Source of the DNA: an uncultured Bacteroidota bacterium
GTDB taxonomy: Bacteria > Bacteroidota > Bacteroidia > Flavobacteriales > Flavobacteriaceae
Assembly (NCBI GenBank): GCA_902546725.1
Contig: CACCLB010000008.1
Location: 1-64,000 of the forward strand
Length of the DNA: 64,000 nucleotides
Direction: 5' to 3'
In this document: positions 1-8,650 of the stretch, in pieces
How the letters are laid out: every line of letters starts with the position of its first letter
Position numbering within the stretch: the first letter of the stretch is position 1
Notes under the pieces: model-generated
Databases searched by the model: none
What the model was told of the DNA's origin: nothing
Seen by the model: only the letters and a program-made list of their open reading frames with translations
Made by a program: the position numbers and the translations under genes

Positions 1-1
1 A

Positions 2-874
2 TTGGGTTTGTTTTCTACTCCTGGAGTTTTTGCTGTAGAAAAAAGTTTGGGGAAACACTCCTTTAATATAGCCTACGCACCTCATTTAGGAATGTTCCGA
101 CATCATGCTGGAAATGACCCTATTGATCAGCTCAATTTTATGGCAGATCAGGGTTTTACTGCTTTTGAGGACAACGGTATGCGAAACCGTCCTGTTGCTA
201 CTCAAGAAAAGATGGCAGCTACTATGGCAAAAAGAGGCCTGCGTATGGGTGTTTTTGTGGCGCATGAAATTTACTGGCAAAAACCCAATTTAGCCAGTGG
301 AGATCAAGCTCTAAGGGATGAATTTTTAGATTATATTAAAAAAGCCATTCCAGTGGCCAAACGGGTCAATGCCAAATGGATGACAGTAGTACCGGGACAT
401 GTTGACCTTCGACAAAACATGGCTTATCAAACGGCTCATGTCGTAGAAAGTCTAAAACAAGCTTCCGCTTTATTAGAACCTTACGGCATTGTAATGGTGT
501 TGGAGCCTTTAAACTTTAGAGATCATCCAGGTTTATTTTTAGCTGAAAGTCCGCAGGCTTATGAAATCTGTAAGACGGTTGACTCCCCTTCTTGTAAGAT
601 TTTATTTGATATTTACCACCAACAAATTCAGGAGGGGAATTTGATTCCCAATATCAAAAAATGTTGGGATGAGATTGGTTATTTCCAGATTGGAGATAAT
701 CCAGGACGTAAGGAACCTACCACAGGAGAAATCAATTACACCAATGTATTTAAGTACATTCATTCTAGGGGCTTTGATGGGATTTTAGGAATGGAACACG
801 GAAACAGTCGTCCAGATAAAGAAGGAGAACAGGCTGTAATTGATGCTTATGTTAAAGTGGATCAATTTCTTTAA
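2..874 (+). CDS. Hydroxypyruvate isomerase-like TIM-barrel protein, 5' end cut by window
   Basis: The protein is a sugar phosphate isomerase/epimerase-type TIM barrel of the hydroxypyruvate isomerase (Hyi) group. Two candidate catalytic glutamates are visible, E168 in VLEPLN and E265 in GMEHGN, and metal-site residues lie in FDIYH (about 202-206). Hyi interconverts hydroxypyruvate and tartronate semialdehyde, but the true substrate here cannot be read from sequence. The reading frame is open to the left edge, so the TTG at base 2 is probably not the start. The first residues (STPGVFA then VEKS) look like the end of an export signal, so I infer a secreted, perhaps Tat-dependent, protein. Its stop overlaps the next ATG by one base, suggesting translational coupling. 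Confidence 0.8.
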   Translation: MGLFSTPGVFAVEKSLGKHSFNIAYAPHLGMFRHHAGNDPIDQLNFMADQGFTAFEDNGMRNRPVATQEKMAATMAKRGLRMGVFVAHEIYWQKPNLASGDQALRDEFLDYIKKAIPVAKRVNAKWMTVVPGHVDLRQNMAYQTAHVVESLKQASALLEPYGIVMVLEPLNFRDHPGLFLAESPQAYEICKTVDSPSCKILFDIYHQQIQEGNLIPNIKKCWDEIGYFQIGDNPGRKEPTTGEINYTNVFKYIHSRGFDGILGMEHGNSRPDKEGEQAVIDAYVKVDQFL

Positions 875-1818
875 TGGCAAACGCACTTAGTCAGCTTTTC
901 GGGATTCGTTATCCCATTGTTCAGGCCGGTATGGTTTGGGCAAGTGGCTGGCGTTTGGCCTCAGCTGTAAGTAATGCCGGCGGTTTGGGCTTGTTGGGAG
1001 CAGGGTCTATGTATCCAGAGGTTTTACGCGAGCATATTCAAAAATGTAAAAAAGCAACAAGTAAGCCCTTTGGGGTAAATGTGCCCTTATTGTATCCCGA
1101 TATAGATCAGTTGATGGAAGTGATCGTTGAGGAAAAAGTAAAAATTGTCTTTACTGCTGCGGGCAACCCTAGTTTGTGGACTGCTCATTTAAAATCTCAT
1201 GGTTGCACGGTTGTTCATGTGGTTAGCTCTGTGAAATTTGCCTTAAAAGCAGAAGCAAGTGGAGTTGATGCGATAGTGGCTGAGGGATTTGAAGCAGGAG
1301 GTCATAATGGGAGGGAAGAGACCACCACCATGGTTTTGATCCCTTTGGTTCGACAAGCGATTAAACTTCCCTTAATTGCTGCAGGAGGGATTGGTTCTGG
1401 TCAGGCAATGTTGGCTGCTAGGGCGCTGGGTGCAGACGGCGTTCAAGTAGGATCGCTTTTTGTCGCCACTCCAGAGGCCTCATCTCATCCCAATTTTAAA
1501 GATGAAGTACTGAGTGCTGAACAAGGCAGTACGGAGCTGACTCTTAAAGAATTGACCCCAGTTCGCGTGCTTAAAAACCCCTTTTACCAACGAATAAAAC
1601 AACTCTATGCTGAAGGCGCCAATCCAGAAATATTAAAAGAAGCACTCGGTAGAGGTCGTGCTAAAAAAGGAATGTTTGAAGGAGATATGGTTGAAGGTGA
1701 ACTGGAAATTGGGCAAATAGCTGCGCAAATAGATTCCCTTAAACCTGCGGCTGAAATAGTAAGTGAAATGGTATCAGTTTACAATAGAGAAATAAAAAAA
1801 ATAGAGGAATTGGATTAA
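874..1818 (+). CDS. Nitronate monooxygenase / FabK-like flavin oxidoreductase
   Basis: A 314-residue FMN-dependent TIM-barrel oxidoreductase of the 2-nitropropane dioxygenase/FabK family. The N-terminal QAGMVWAS and GGLGLLGAG segments and the EGFEAGGHNG motif (His144, the usual catalytic histidine position) are present, followed by AAGGIGSGQ and GADGVQVGSLF, the phosphate-binding part of the barrel. Family members oxidise alkyl nitronates or reduce enoyl-ACP; sequence alone does not decide, although FabK usually sits among fatty-acid genes and none are here. It starts at the ATG overlapping the preceding stop. It converges with lysA, and the two 3' ends overlap by four bases. Confidence 0.85.
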   Translation: MANALSQLFGIRYPIVQAGMVWASGWRLASAVSNAGGLGLLGAGSMYPEVLREHIQKCKKATSKPFGVNVPLLYPDIDQLMEVIVEEKVKIVFTAAGNPSLWTAHLKSHGCTVVHVVSSVKFALKAEASGVDAIVAEGFEAGGHNGREETTTMVLIPLVRQAIKLPLIAAGGIGSGQAMLAARALGADGVQVGSLFVATPEASSHPNFKDEVLSAEQGSTELTLKELTPVRVLKNPFYQRIKQLYAEGANPEILKEALGRGRAKKGMFEGDMVEGELEIGQIAAQIDSLKPAAEIVSEMVSVYNREIKKIEELD

Positions 1819-3038
1819 GCCTCAATTTTATCCTTAAAATCCACTAAAATTTGATTTTGCATTAAATCTTCAAAGTTTTCCTGTTTGCGGATTAGATGTG
1901 CTTCCCCCTCATGCCAGAGCACTTCAGCTGGGCGGTAGCGTGAGTTGTAGTTACTCGCCATAGCAAAGCAGTAGGCTCCTGCGTTGTGAAATGCCATGAT
2001 ATCGCCTTCGGAAATCTCTGCAATTTTTCTGTTACTACCGAAGGTGTCAGTTTCACAGATATAGCCTACTACGGTATAAAAACGCTCTTTTCCCTCGGGA
2101 TTGGAGATGTTTACGATCTCGTGATAGGAGTTGTAGAGCATGGGTCGGATCAGGTGATTAAACCCAGAATCAACTTGAGCAAATACGGTAGAGGTGGTTT
2201 GTTTAACGGCATTCACCTTGGTCAAAAAGTAACCTGCCTGACTGACTAAAAATTTACCGGGTTCAAAAGCCAATTCCAAAGGTCTGCCATAAGTTTCGCA
2301 GAATGCTTTAAAACGCTGACTGAGTTTTTCTCCCAGTTCTTCAATATTGGTTTCTATATCTCCTTCGCGATAGGGAACTTTAAATCCACTACCAAAGTCG
2401 ATGAATGAAAGATCTTTAAACTGCAAAGCGGTGTTGAATAGAATTTCAGAAGCATGTAAAAACACTTCGATATCTAAAATATCACTTCCAGTGTGCATAT
2501 GTACACCATTGATGCGCATGTTGGTATTCTCTACGATACGCAATACGTGGGGAATTTGATGTATGGAAATTCCAAATTTTGAATCGATATGACCCACAGA
2601 AATATTGCTGTTACCTCCTGCCATCACGTGCGGATTGATTCGAATACAGACGGGTACATTGGGGTGTTTGGTTCCAAATTGTTCCAAAATGGAAAGGTTG
2701 TCAATATTGATTTGTACTCCCATTTCAGCAACGGTTTCAATTTCTTCTAGAGAGACTCCGTTAGGGGTAAAGATGATATCAGCAGGTTTAAACCCTGCTC
2801 TTAATCCCAATAGCACCTCCTGAATAGAAACGGTATCCAGTCCAGAGCCCATATTTTGCATAAGCTTTAAAACAGAAACGTTTGACAATGCTTTACATGC
2901 ATAGTTGATTTTTAATTTTTCAACCCCTGAAAAAGCATTTACTAAACGCTGGTACTGAGATTGAATTTTAGCCGCATCGTAAACATAAACTGGACCTTCT
3001 GCTTGTTCTGCTATGGAAATTAGATCTGAATGTGTCAT
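1815..3038 (-). CDS. lysA: Diaminopimelate decarboxylase
   Basis: LysA catalyses the last step of lysine synthesis, decarboxylating meso-diaminopimelate with PLP. The PLP lysine is in NYACKALSN (K49 from this start). HMHTGSD, DFGSGFKVPY, EPGKFLV and the C-terminal NAGAYCFAM / YRPAEVL segments are typical of the alanine-racemase-fold decarboxylases. Length from this start is 407 residues. The frame is open further upstream (ATG at 3077, TTG at 3086), but a textbook Bacteroidota promoter (3056-3087) lies inside that extension and the protein from 3038 begins like its relatives, so I chose the inner ATG. dapD and dapB of the same pathway lie elsewhere in this window, so the pathway is dispersed. 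Confidence 0.93.
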   Translation of the reverse strand: MTHSDLISIAEQAEGPVYVYDAAKIQSQYQRLVNAFSGVEKLKINYACKALSNVSVLKLMQNMGSGLDTVSIQEVLLGLRAGFKPADIIFTPNGVSLEEIETVAEMGVQINIDNLSILEQFGTKHPNVPVCIRINPHVMAGGNSNISVGHIDSKFGISIHQIPHVLRIVENTNMRINGVHMHTGSDILDIEVFLHASEILFNTALQFKDLSFIDFGSGFKVPYREGDIETNIEELGEKLSQRFKAFCETYGRPLELAFEPGKFLVSQAGYFLTKVNAVKQTTSTVFAQVDSGFNHLIRPMLYNSYHEIVNISNPEGKERFYTVVGYICETDTFGSNRKIAEISEGDIMAFHNAGAYCFAMASNYNSRYRPAEVLWHEGEAHLIRKQENFEDLMQNQILVDFKDKIEA

Positions 3039-3055
3039 AACTCTTAAATTGGATT

Positions 3056-3087
3056 CAAAAGTAGGAATCAAATCCATAGTGTACAAA
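3056..3087 (-). promoter_or_regulatory. Candidate lysA promoter
   Basis: On the minus strand TTTG (3084-3087) is followed after 20 bases by TACTTTTG (3056-3063). This is an exact match to the Bacteroidota housekeeping promoter (TTTG, about 19-21 bases, TAnnTTTG). It ends 17 bases before the ATG at 3038 and supports that start over the longer open frame. Confidence 0.6.
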
Positions 3088-3180
3088 GAAAACCAGTAAA
3101 CAACATAAAATTACAACGATTTGTTTTATTTGTAACAAAAAGTTTTAAGCCCCAAGGTTCAAATTACGCTTGAGATTATC

Positions 3181-3188
3181 TATTTTTG
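3181..3188 (+). promoter_or_regulatory. Candidate -7 element for sucC
   Basis: TATTTTTG matches the Bacteroidota TAnnTTTG -7 element and lies about 22 bases before the sucC ATG. No clear TTG appears at the expected -33 distance, so the call rests on the -7 box and its position. Confidence 0.4.
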
Positions 3189-3209
3189 CCTTGGATTTTA
3201 GAACGCTAT

Positions 3210-4403
3210 ATGAATTTACACGAATATCAAGGAAAGGAAATGCTCTCTGGTTTTGGAGTAGCCATTCAAAGAGGTATCGTAGCAAAAACAGCTGCTGAGG
3301 CTGTTGCTGCGGCCAAACAACTTACAGAAAATACAGGAACCGATTGGCATGTGGTCAAGGCGCAGATTCACGCTGGTGGGCGCGGAAAAGGAGGTGGGGT
3401 CAAACTCGCGAAAAATATTGAAGAATTGGAAATTATTGCTGGAGATATTATCGGAATGCAATTGATTACTCCTCAAACACCCCCAGAAGGAAAAAAAGTA
3501 AACCAAGTATTGGTCGCTGAAGATGTGTATTATCCTGGAGCTTCTGAGCCTAGTGAATACTATATGTCGGTGTTGCTCAATCGGGCAACTGGCAAAAACA
3601 TGATCATGTATTCTACAGAAGGAGGAATGGATATAGAAGCAGTTGCAGAGGCAACTCCTCATTTGATCTTTACCGAAGAAATTGATCCCGCATTGGGTTT
3701 AATGCCTTTTCAGGCGCGTAAAATTGCCTTTAATTTAGGATTATCTGGTGCTGCCTTTAAAGACATGACCAAATTTGTCAGTGCGCTTTACAGAGCCTAT
3801 ATGGGTTCAGATGCTTCACTTTTTGAAATCAACCCCGTCTTAAAAACCTCTGACGATAAAATCATCGCGGTAGATGCTAAAGTTACCCTAGACGACAACG
3901 GCTTGTTCCGTCATAAAGAATTTGAAGCCCTTCGGGACTTGAGTGAAGAAAACCCAGTTGAGGTGGAAGCAAGAGAAGTGGGTTTAAGCTATGTTGATTT
4001 AGATGGTAATGTTGGCTGTATGGTCAATGGGGCTGGCCTTGCTATGGCAACCATGGATTTGATCAAGCAGGCTGGTGGTGATCCTGCCAACTTCCTCGAT
4101 GTAGGAGGGACGGCTGATGCGGCTCGTGTGGAAACCGCCTTTCGTCTAATTTTAAAAGATCCTGATGTCAAAGTAATTTTAATTAACATTTTTGGAGGAA
4201 TTGTCCGATGTGATCGTGTTGCTCAAGGGATAGTAGATGCCTATAAAAACTTAGGTGATGCCATTCAGGTGCCCATCATTGTTCGTTTGCAAGGAACCAA
4301 TGCCGATATAGCCAAAGAGCTGATTGACAGCTCTGGATTGAATGTGCTTTCCGCTACAGCTTTCCAAGAAGCTGCTGATAAAGTACAAGAAGCAATTGCT
4401 TAA
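3210..4403 (+). CDS. sucC: Succinyl-CoA synthetase (ADP-forming), beta subunit
   Basis: The beta subunit of the TCA-cycle enzyme that converts succinyl-CoA to succinate with nucleotide phosphorylation. The start MNLHEYQGKEML is characteristic of the family. An ATP-grasp domain follows (KAQIHAGGRGKGGGVK near residue 50, EINPVL, DAKVTLDDN), then the CoA-ligase domain (VNGAGLAMATMDLI, NFLDVGGTA, NIFGGIVRCD). At 397 residues it is full length. The ATG at 3210 is used rather than an upstream TTG at 3186 because the latter lies within the promoter-like sequence. The alpha subunit sucD is not next to it. A hairpin follows the stop. Confidence 0.96.
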   Translation: MNLHEYQGKEMLSGFGVAIQRGIVAKTAAEAVAAAKQLTENTGTDWHVVKAQIHAGGRGKGGGVKLAKNIEELEIIAGDIIGMQLITPQTPPEGKKVNQVLVAEDVYYPGASEPSEYYMSVLLNRATGKNMIMYSTEGGMDIEAVAEATPHLIFTEEIDPALGLMPFQARKIAFNLGLSGAAFKDMTKFVSALYRAYMGSDASLFEINPVLKTSDDKIIAVDAKVTLDDNGLFRHKEFEALRDLSEENPVEVEAREVGLSYVDLDGNVGCMVNGAGLAMATMDLIKQAGGDPANFLDVGGTADAARVETAFRLILKDPDVKVILINIFGGIVRCDRVAQGIVDAYKNLGDAIQVPIIVRLQGTNADIAKELIDSSGLNVLSATAFQEAADKVQEAIA

Positions 4404-4413
4404 TTGACAAAAA

Positions 4414-4440
4414 GGCAGTATTTTTATTAAAATAACTGCC
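4414..4440. repeat. Inverted repeat downstream of sucC
   Basis: GGCAGT (4414-4419) and ACTGCC (4435-4440) can pair, with further A/T pairing inside. No T-run follows on the plus strand, so it is not a standard intrinsic terminator for sucC. It may stabilise the mRNA 3' end or terminate weakly. Confidence 0.35.
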
Positions 4441-4454
4441 AAAATGACAAAATT

Positions 4455-4462
4455 TAGATTTG
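4455..4462 (+). promoter_or_regulatory. Candidate -7 element for the small heat-shock gene
   Basis: TAGATTTG fits TAnnTTTG and lies 58 bases before the ATG at 4521. No clear -33 TTG is visible at the proper distance. Confidence 0.35.
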
Positions 4463-4520
4463 GTCTCTTTTTTGTTTTATAGATAGACAATAAAAATTGT
4501 TAACCTTAAAACATAAAATT

Positions 4521-4946
4521 ATGAATTTAGTAAGAAAACAACCCCCGTTCTTTCCATCTCTAATTGATGACTTTATCAATACCGATTGGAATTTAAAAGT
4601 CCCAAGTTTTTCAGGTACAGTACCTGCAGTGAATATCAAAGAATTGGATTTTCAATTTGAAATTGAATTGGCTGTTCCGGGTATGAATAAAGACGACTTC
4701 GAAATTGAGGTAGAAGATGGTGTACTGTCTATTTCCTCTACTCAAGAAGAAGAGCAGGTCAATGAAAAAGGAAAATTTACACGCCGAGAGTTTAGTTACA
4801 GCAGTTTTAGACGCAGCTTTACACTACCGGACAGTGTTGACCCCACAAAGATTGATGCGACTTACAAGGAAGGTGTGCTTCTAGTGCTTTTACCAAAGCA
4901 TAAGGAAGCGCAACCACAGCCTAAAAAGCTGATTAAAATCCGGTAA
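4521..4946 (+). CDS. Hsp20/alpha-crystallin small heat-shock protein
   Basis: A 141-residue ATP-independent chaperone that holds unfolding proteins in solution. The alpha-crystallin domain spans roughly residues 35-130, with the signature ELAVPGMNKDDFEIEVEDGVL and the conserved YKEGVLLVLLPK strand. A C-terminal L/I-x-I-type motif (LIKIR) ends the protein. I use the ATG at 4521; a TTG 24 bases upstream in the same frame adds residues with no family support. It appears monocistronic: its own promoter-like element precedes it and a strong terminator follows. Confidence 0.93.
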   Translation: MNLVRKQPPFFPSLIDDFINTDWNLKVPSFSGTVPAVNIKELDFQFEIELAVPGMNKDDFEIEVEDGVLSISSTQEEEQVNEKGKFTRREFSYSSFRRSFTLPDSVDPTKIDATYKEGVLLVLLPKHKEAQPQPKKLIKIR

Positions 4947-4972
4947 TTAGATCAATTATTTGTTTTTGTTTG

Positions 4973-5005
4973 AATCGGTCCCTTAATGGGGACCGATTTT
5001 TTTTT
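4973..5005 (+). terminator. Intrinsic terminator after the hsp20 gene
   Basis: AATCGGTCCC (4973-4982) pairs perfectly with GGGACCGATT (4989-4998) around a six-base loop, and a run of nine T follows. This is a classic rho-independent terminator on the plus strand. Its T-run overlaps the stop of the converging gene at 5004. Confidence 0.88.
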
Positions 5006-6098
5006 AGAGCTTGATGTAAATTTTCTTTTTAAAGAGGAGTTGTACGGGTATCCAAAGTATAAATACATAGATCACGGCATAAATAAGAGAGCCTAATTTA
5101 GGCGGTAAACCGATTTGCTCACAGAGCGACATAAAGCTTACACTCAAAGAAATACCCCACCATTTGGAACTGTAAAACACCACTGTCAAGATACTGGAAA
5201 GTGAATAGGCTGTAATTGAATTTACGCCAAAGGCGTGAGCAAATTTAAATTGATAACGGTTTTGTTTGACATCAAAAAAGTAACTCAAACTGGCTAAGGA
5301 AAGCATTCCTATCCCACCCATAAACAGGGTAAAGGAACTGCTCCAAAGGTTTTTGTTAAAAGGGAAAAACCATTGCATTACATCACCCAAAAATAAAAGG
5401 ATGACTCCATAGAAAAACAATTGATTGAGTCGATTTTTAAGTTCGTCCTTTTGCAGGAGAACATATCCTGCCCACATACCAATCAATCCACTGACAATAG
5501 CGGGTAGGGTACTCAAGATCCCTTCTGGATCCCAAGTGTCTTGCCACAATCTACCCGGAAGAAGTACACTGTCAATATAGTGTGCCCAATTCTTTTCGGG
5601 TAGGCTTAAATCAGGAAATCCTATTCCAGGGACAGGTACATAGGCCATGAACAACCAGTAGCCTAAGAGGGCGAGGATACCAAAAAGCCATTGGGTTTTT
5701 CTACTGGTATACAAAAAGAGTAGTGCACAGCCCAGATAGACAAAAGCAATACGAGGCAAGACTCCAACCCAGCGTATGCCTTCAAAATTAAAACTTGGCC
5801 ACAGCCAGAGAAAAATCCCTACGGCATATATTTTTAATACCCTCCACAAAACTTTTTTGGTCAATTCTGCGCGGCTTTTACCTCGTTCTCGTTGTTTGTT
5901 CATTGAGAGCACTATAGAGACCCCTACAATAAAAAGAAAGCTTGGAAAGACATAGTCTGTAGGTGTAATGCCATTCCATTCGGCATGAAGTAGTGGGGCA
6001 TAAACGTGTTCCCATGAACCTGGATCATTGACTACGATCATCAGGATAATGGTCAGTCCGCGAAAAATGTCTAAAGAGAGTAAGCGTTTGTTTTCCAT
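5004..6098 (-). CDS. DUF5009/HGSNAT-like membrane acetyltransferase
   Basis: A 364-residue polytopic membrane protein with about ten hydrophobic segments. Its opening, RLLSLDIFRGLTIILMIVVN, and the PSFLFIVGVSIVLS segment are typical of the family of heparan-alpha-glucosaminide N-acetyltransferase and bacterial relatives, which move acetyl groups from cytosolic acetyl-CoA to amino sugars across a membrane. It lies 6 bases downstream of a GH20 beta-N-acetylhexosaminidase gene on the same strand, so an amino-sugar role (for example re-acetylating glucosamine released in the periplasm) is a reasonable inference. The acceptor is not known from sequence. Confidence 0.8.
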   Translation of the reverse strand: MENKRLLSLDIFRGLTIILMIVVNDPGSWEHVYAPLLHAEWNGITPTDYVFPSFLFIVGVSIVLSMNKQRERGKSRAELTKKVLWRVLKIYAVGIFLWLWPSFNFEGIRWVGVLPRIAFVYLGCALLFLYTSRKTQWLFGILALLGYWLFMAYVPVPGIGFPDLSLPEKNWAHYIDSVLLPGRLWQDTWDPEGILSTLPAIVSGLIGMWAGYVLLQKDELKNRLNQLFFYGVILLFLGDVMQWFFPFNKNLWSSSFTLFMGGIGMLSLASLSYFFDVKQNRYQFKFAHAFGVNSITAYSLSSILTVVFYSSKWWGISLSVSFMSLCEQIGLPPKLGSLIYAVIYVFILWIPVQLLFKKKIYIKL

Positions 6099-6104
6099 AC
6101 TAAT

Positions 6105-8609
6105 TTAGTTGATTTGAATACTGTTTCCACCCCGTCCTTGTTCATCGAATGTTCTTAGGGTTACTGTTGCAGACTCTGAAACTTTAATTGCTTCGGTATA
6201 TTGAGGGTCTTTTGTACTGGGTATAGAACCGTCAAGGGTGTAATGCACACTAAGCCCAGGAAATTGTTGTCGTACTTTAAGTTCTCCATCCTCAATTATA
6301 GCTCCCGGTTTGGGAAGGTCGAAGGCGAGCTGACCCAAAGCAAGCGTCGCTATGGGAAGTTGACGCTGTCCAATGGTGTTGACTAAGCTGTTCCATGAAG
6401 CATTTAAAAGAGGGAGTTGCGCTTCGGCTGTTGGCTGTTCTAGCCAAGTTTCTTTAGGTCCCCAAGCTCGTTGTGCGAAGACGATCATATTGGGCATCAG
6501 CATACGGTCAAATAGTTCTTCTGAGGTTGCGGTTTCCGTCCATAATTGAGATTGTATCCCAAGAAAATTAGGGAGTGCCTCAGGAAGGATTTGTTCTTTG
6601 GTTGCAACCTCAGCATCAGTAATACCAAGCTGCTGAAGTTTTACTTTATTGGCAAAAACATTTAAAGGTTCTGTACCCCAACTGTCTTTATAGTTTACAA
6701 ATCCCGACCAATTTAAACCGGTATTTTCCATGTCTTTATCGTCTGTCATATCAAAATAAAAAGCAGCAGAATTACTCATAATGGCTTTAAATCCTAAATT
6801 ATTGAGACGGTAAATCATGTCTTCCCTTCCTGCTCCCCAGATGTTGTTCCATACATAAGGAATAAAATTCAAGTCCTTTAGATTTTGATTGACTTCAATT
6901 TCCGATTGACTTTTTTCACTGTGAACCAAAAGTACATCTTCCCAGCCTGCCATTTCGGCGCCTCCTTGGCTGATGATTTGATTGATGCGTTTGACATTGG
7001 CATCGTACAAACTTTGGTAGGAGTCAATTTGTGGATGTTCCTGGAGATAGGCATCACAAATGGGTGATTTACGCCAAACACCGTAGGGAAGTTCGTCAGC
7101 ACCAATATTGAATGTCTTCATAGGGACAGTTGCACTGGTGTACAAAGCTTTGATTTCTTCAAAGACTTTAATAAAAAAACGTTCTGAAGAGGGATCGCAA
7201 ATGCAAATGGTATTGTCGTGAAACAATTGAGCAGAGGTGTATTCACTTTCGTCTTCAGGGTCGTGAAGGTGGAACTCGTTTGCAGCTTCTTCATCTCCTG
7301 CTTTGAGGAAGTTGTCGTATCTGTTTTTCATGGCCACTATGGCTGCTCTAGCATGAGAGGGAAAGCTGATCTGGGGAACCACATCAATCTGTCTCAATTT
7401 TGCTTCTTTTAAAATTTCAATATAGTCTTCTCGACTTAGGAAACCCGAACCTGAGTTCGGGTTTTCTCCTGAACCGGAACCGTACATGGGAAAAAGTCGG
7501 TCACTTTCATCATGGGTAAACCCTCGCTTGCCTCCAATATCGGTGAGTTCTGGTAAACCTTCGATTTCGATACGCCAACCTTCGTCGTCACTCAGCCTTA
7601 AATCCAAAAGATTGAGTTTGTAAAAAGCCATATAATCTAAAATTTGTATGATTTTTTCTTTTGGATAGAAGTTGCGTGCAAGATCCATCATAAATCCACG
7701 ATTCTGAAATCTTGGTGCATCCTCAATAGATACTAAAGGAATACCACTTCCCTCTCTTTCTGCAACAAGTAGTAATTGATGTAGTGATTGCAGTCCATAA
7801 AATAGACCCTTAGTGCTTGCTGCCTGAATTTCAATTTCGTCAGCAGTAGCATTCAATTGATAGGCTTCTTCAGCTAAAGAGGGATTTTTTATGAGTTGAA
7901 TTTCCGCCTCGGCACTTTGTTCTAGAGCAATTTTTAGCCGAAGTCCCTTTTGTAGTTGTTTGCTTAAAAAAGCACGGTCAACTTCAAAAGAGCCAAAATT
8001 GAGCCTTAGGGTTTCTGTCAACGGATAATTTCCTTCCTTAAATTCCATTTTTTGGGGTGTGGGAACAATCCAGTGGAGTGCCTCTTTGGCCAGAGGCTCG
8101 ATACCCTCATAGGTCGAATACCGATCAGCCGCAGTTGGAATGTTGAGGTTTTCTAAGCCTTGGGCATCTTTCCAGAGAACGGTATGGGCTAAATCAAAAC
8201 TGTGATCCGTTTTAGCATTGTGAACAAAAAATCCAACGGGCCCCATGACCAAACGAGTCATGATGCCGGACTGAAGCACAGAAAACTCCAATTGCTCCCC
8301 GGGATTTAAACTGTATTCCTCCCCAAAATTCAAGACCCAATATTGACTGTTTTGAGTCGGTTTTATACTCATTCCCTCGGGAAGGCTCTCCGGTTTAATA
8401 GAACCAAAAAATTGATTCCAATGCAATGACCATGCTCCACCTTCCCAAACCTCTTGGGTTTGATTTTGAATGCTAAAGAGCACTTCCATTTGGTTGTTGG
8501 GAACGTCAAAGGTGTTAATCTTAAAAACGAGTGGATTTGTTTCTTCGATAGGGCTTTGGCATTGAAGCAATAGAAGGAAAGTAAAACAGTTTAGGAGTAC
8601 TTTTTTCAT
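6105..8609 (-). CDS. GH20 beta-N-acetylhexosaminidase lipoprotein
   Basis: An 834-residue exo-hexosaminidase that removes terminal GlcNAc/GalNAc by substrate-assisted catalysis. A lipoprotein signal ends at Cys17 (LLLLQC). Next come a carbohydrate-binding-like N-terminal domain (about 25-150), the GH20b domain (about 175-290), the GH20 barrel (about 300-690) with the catalytic Asp-Glu pair D505-E506 in NIGADE, and a C-terminal chitobiase-like Ig domain (HYTLDGSIPS, about 760-834). The architecture matches Bacteroidota chitobiases. The lipid anchor suggests periplasmic or surface location. It is cotranscribed with the downstream membrane acetyltransferase. Likely substrates are chitooligosaccharides or glycan ends, which is inferred. 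Confidence 0.93.
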   Translation of the reverse strand: MKKVLLNCFTFLLLLQCQSPIEETNPLVFKINTFDVPNNQMEVLFSIQNQTQEVWEGGAWSLHWNQFFGSIKPESLPEGMSIKPTQNSQYWVLNFGEEYSLNPGEQLEFSVLQSGIMTRLVMGPVGFFVHNAKTDHSFDLAHTVLWKDAQGLENLNIPTAADRYSTYEGIEPLAKEALHWIVPTPQKMEFKEGNYPLTETLRLNFGSFEVDRAFLSKQLQKGLRLKIALEQSAEAEIQLIKNPSLAEEAYQLNATADEIEIQAASTKGLFYGLQSLHQLLLVAEREGSGIPLVSIEDAPRFQNRGFMMDLARNFYPKEKIIQILDYMAFYKLNLLDLRLSDDEGWRIEIEGLPELTDIGGKRGFTHDESDRLFPMYGSGSGENPNSGSGFLSREDYIEILKEAKLRQIDVVPQISFPSHARAAIVAMKNRYDNFLKAGDEEAANEFHLHDPEDESEYTSAQLFHDNTICICDPSSERFFIKVFEEIKALYTSATVPMKTFNIGADELPYGVWRKSPICDAYLQEHPQIDSYQSLYDANVKRINQIISQGGAEMAGWEDVLLVHSEKSQSEIEVNQNLKDLNFIPYVWNNIWGAGREDMIYRLNNLGFKAIMSNSAAFYFDMTDDKDMENTGLNWSGFVNYKDSWGTEPLNVFANKVKLQQLGITDAEVATKEQILPEALPNFLGIQSQLWTETATSEELFDRMLMPNMIVFAQRAWGPKETWLEQPTAEAQLPLLNASWNSLVNTIGQRQLPIATLALGQLAFDLPKPGAIIEDGELKVRQQFPGLSVHYTLDGSIPSTKDPQYTEAIKVSESATVTLRTFDEQGRGGNSIQIN

Positions 8610-8650
8610 TTTAATCAGTTTTGACTAAAATAATGAAATAAACGACATTC

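Noticed and set aside
3216-3662. Minus-strand open frame of 148 codons inside sucC
   Set aside because: It is a shadow of the strongly conserved sucC frame.
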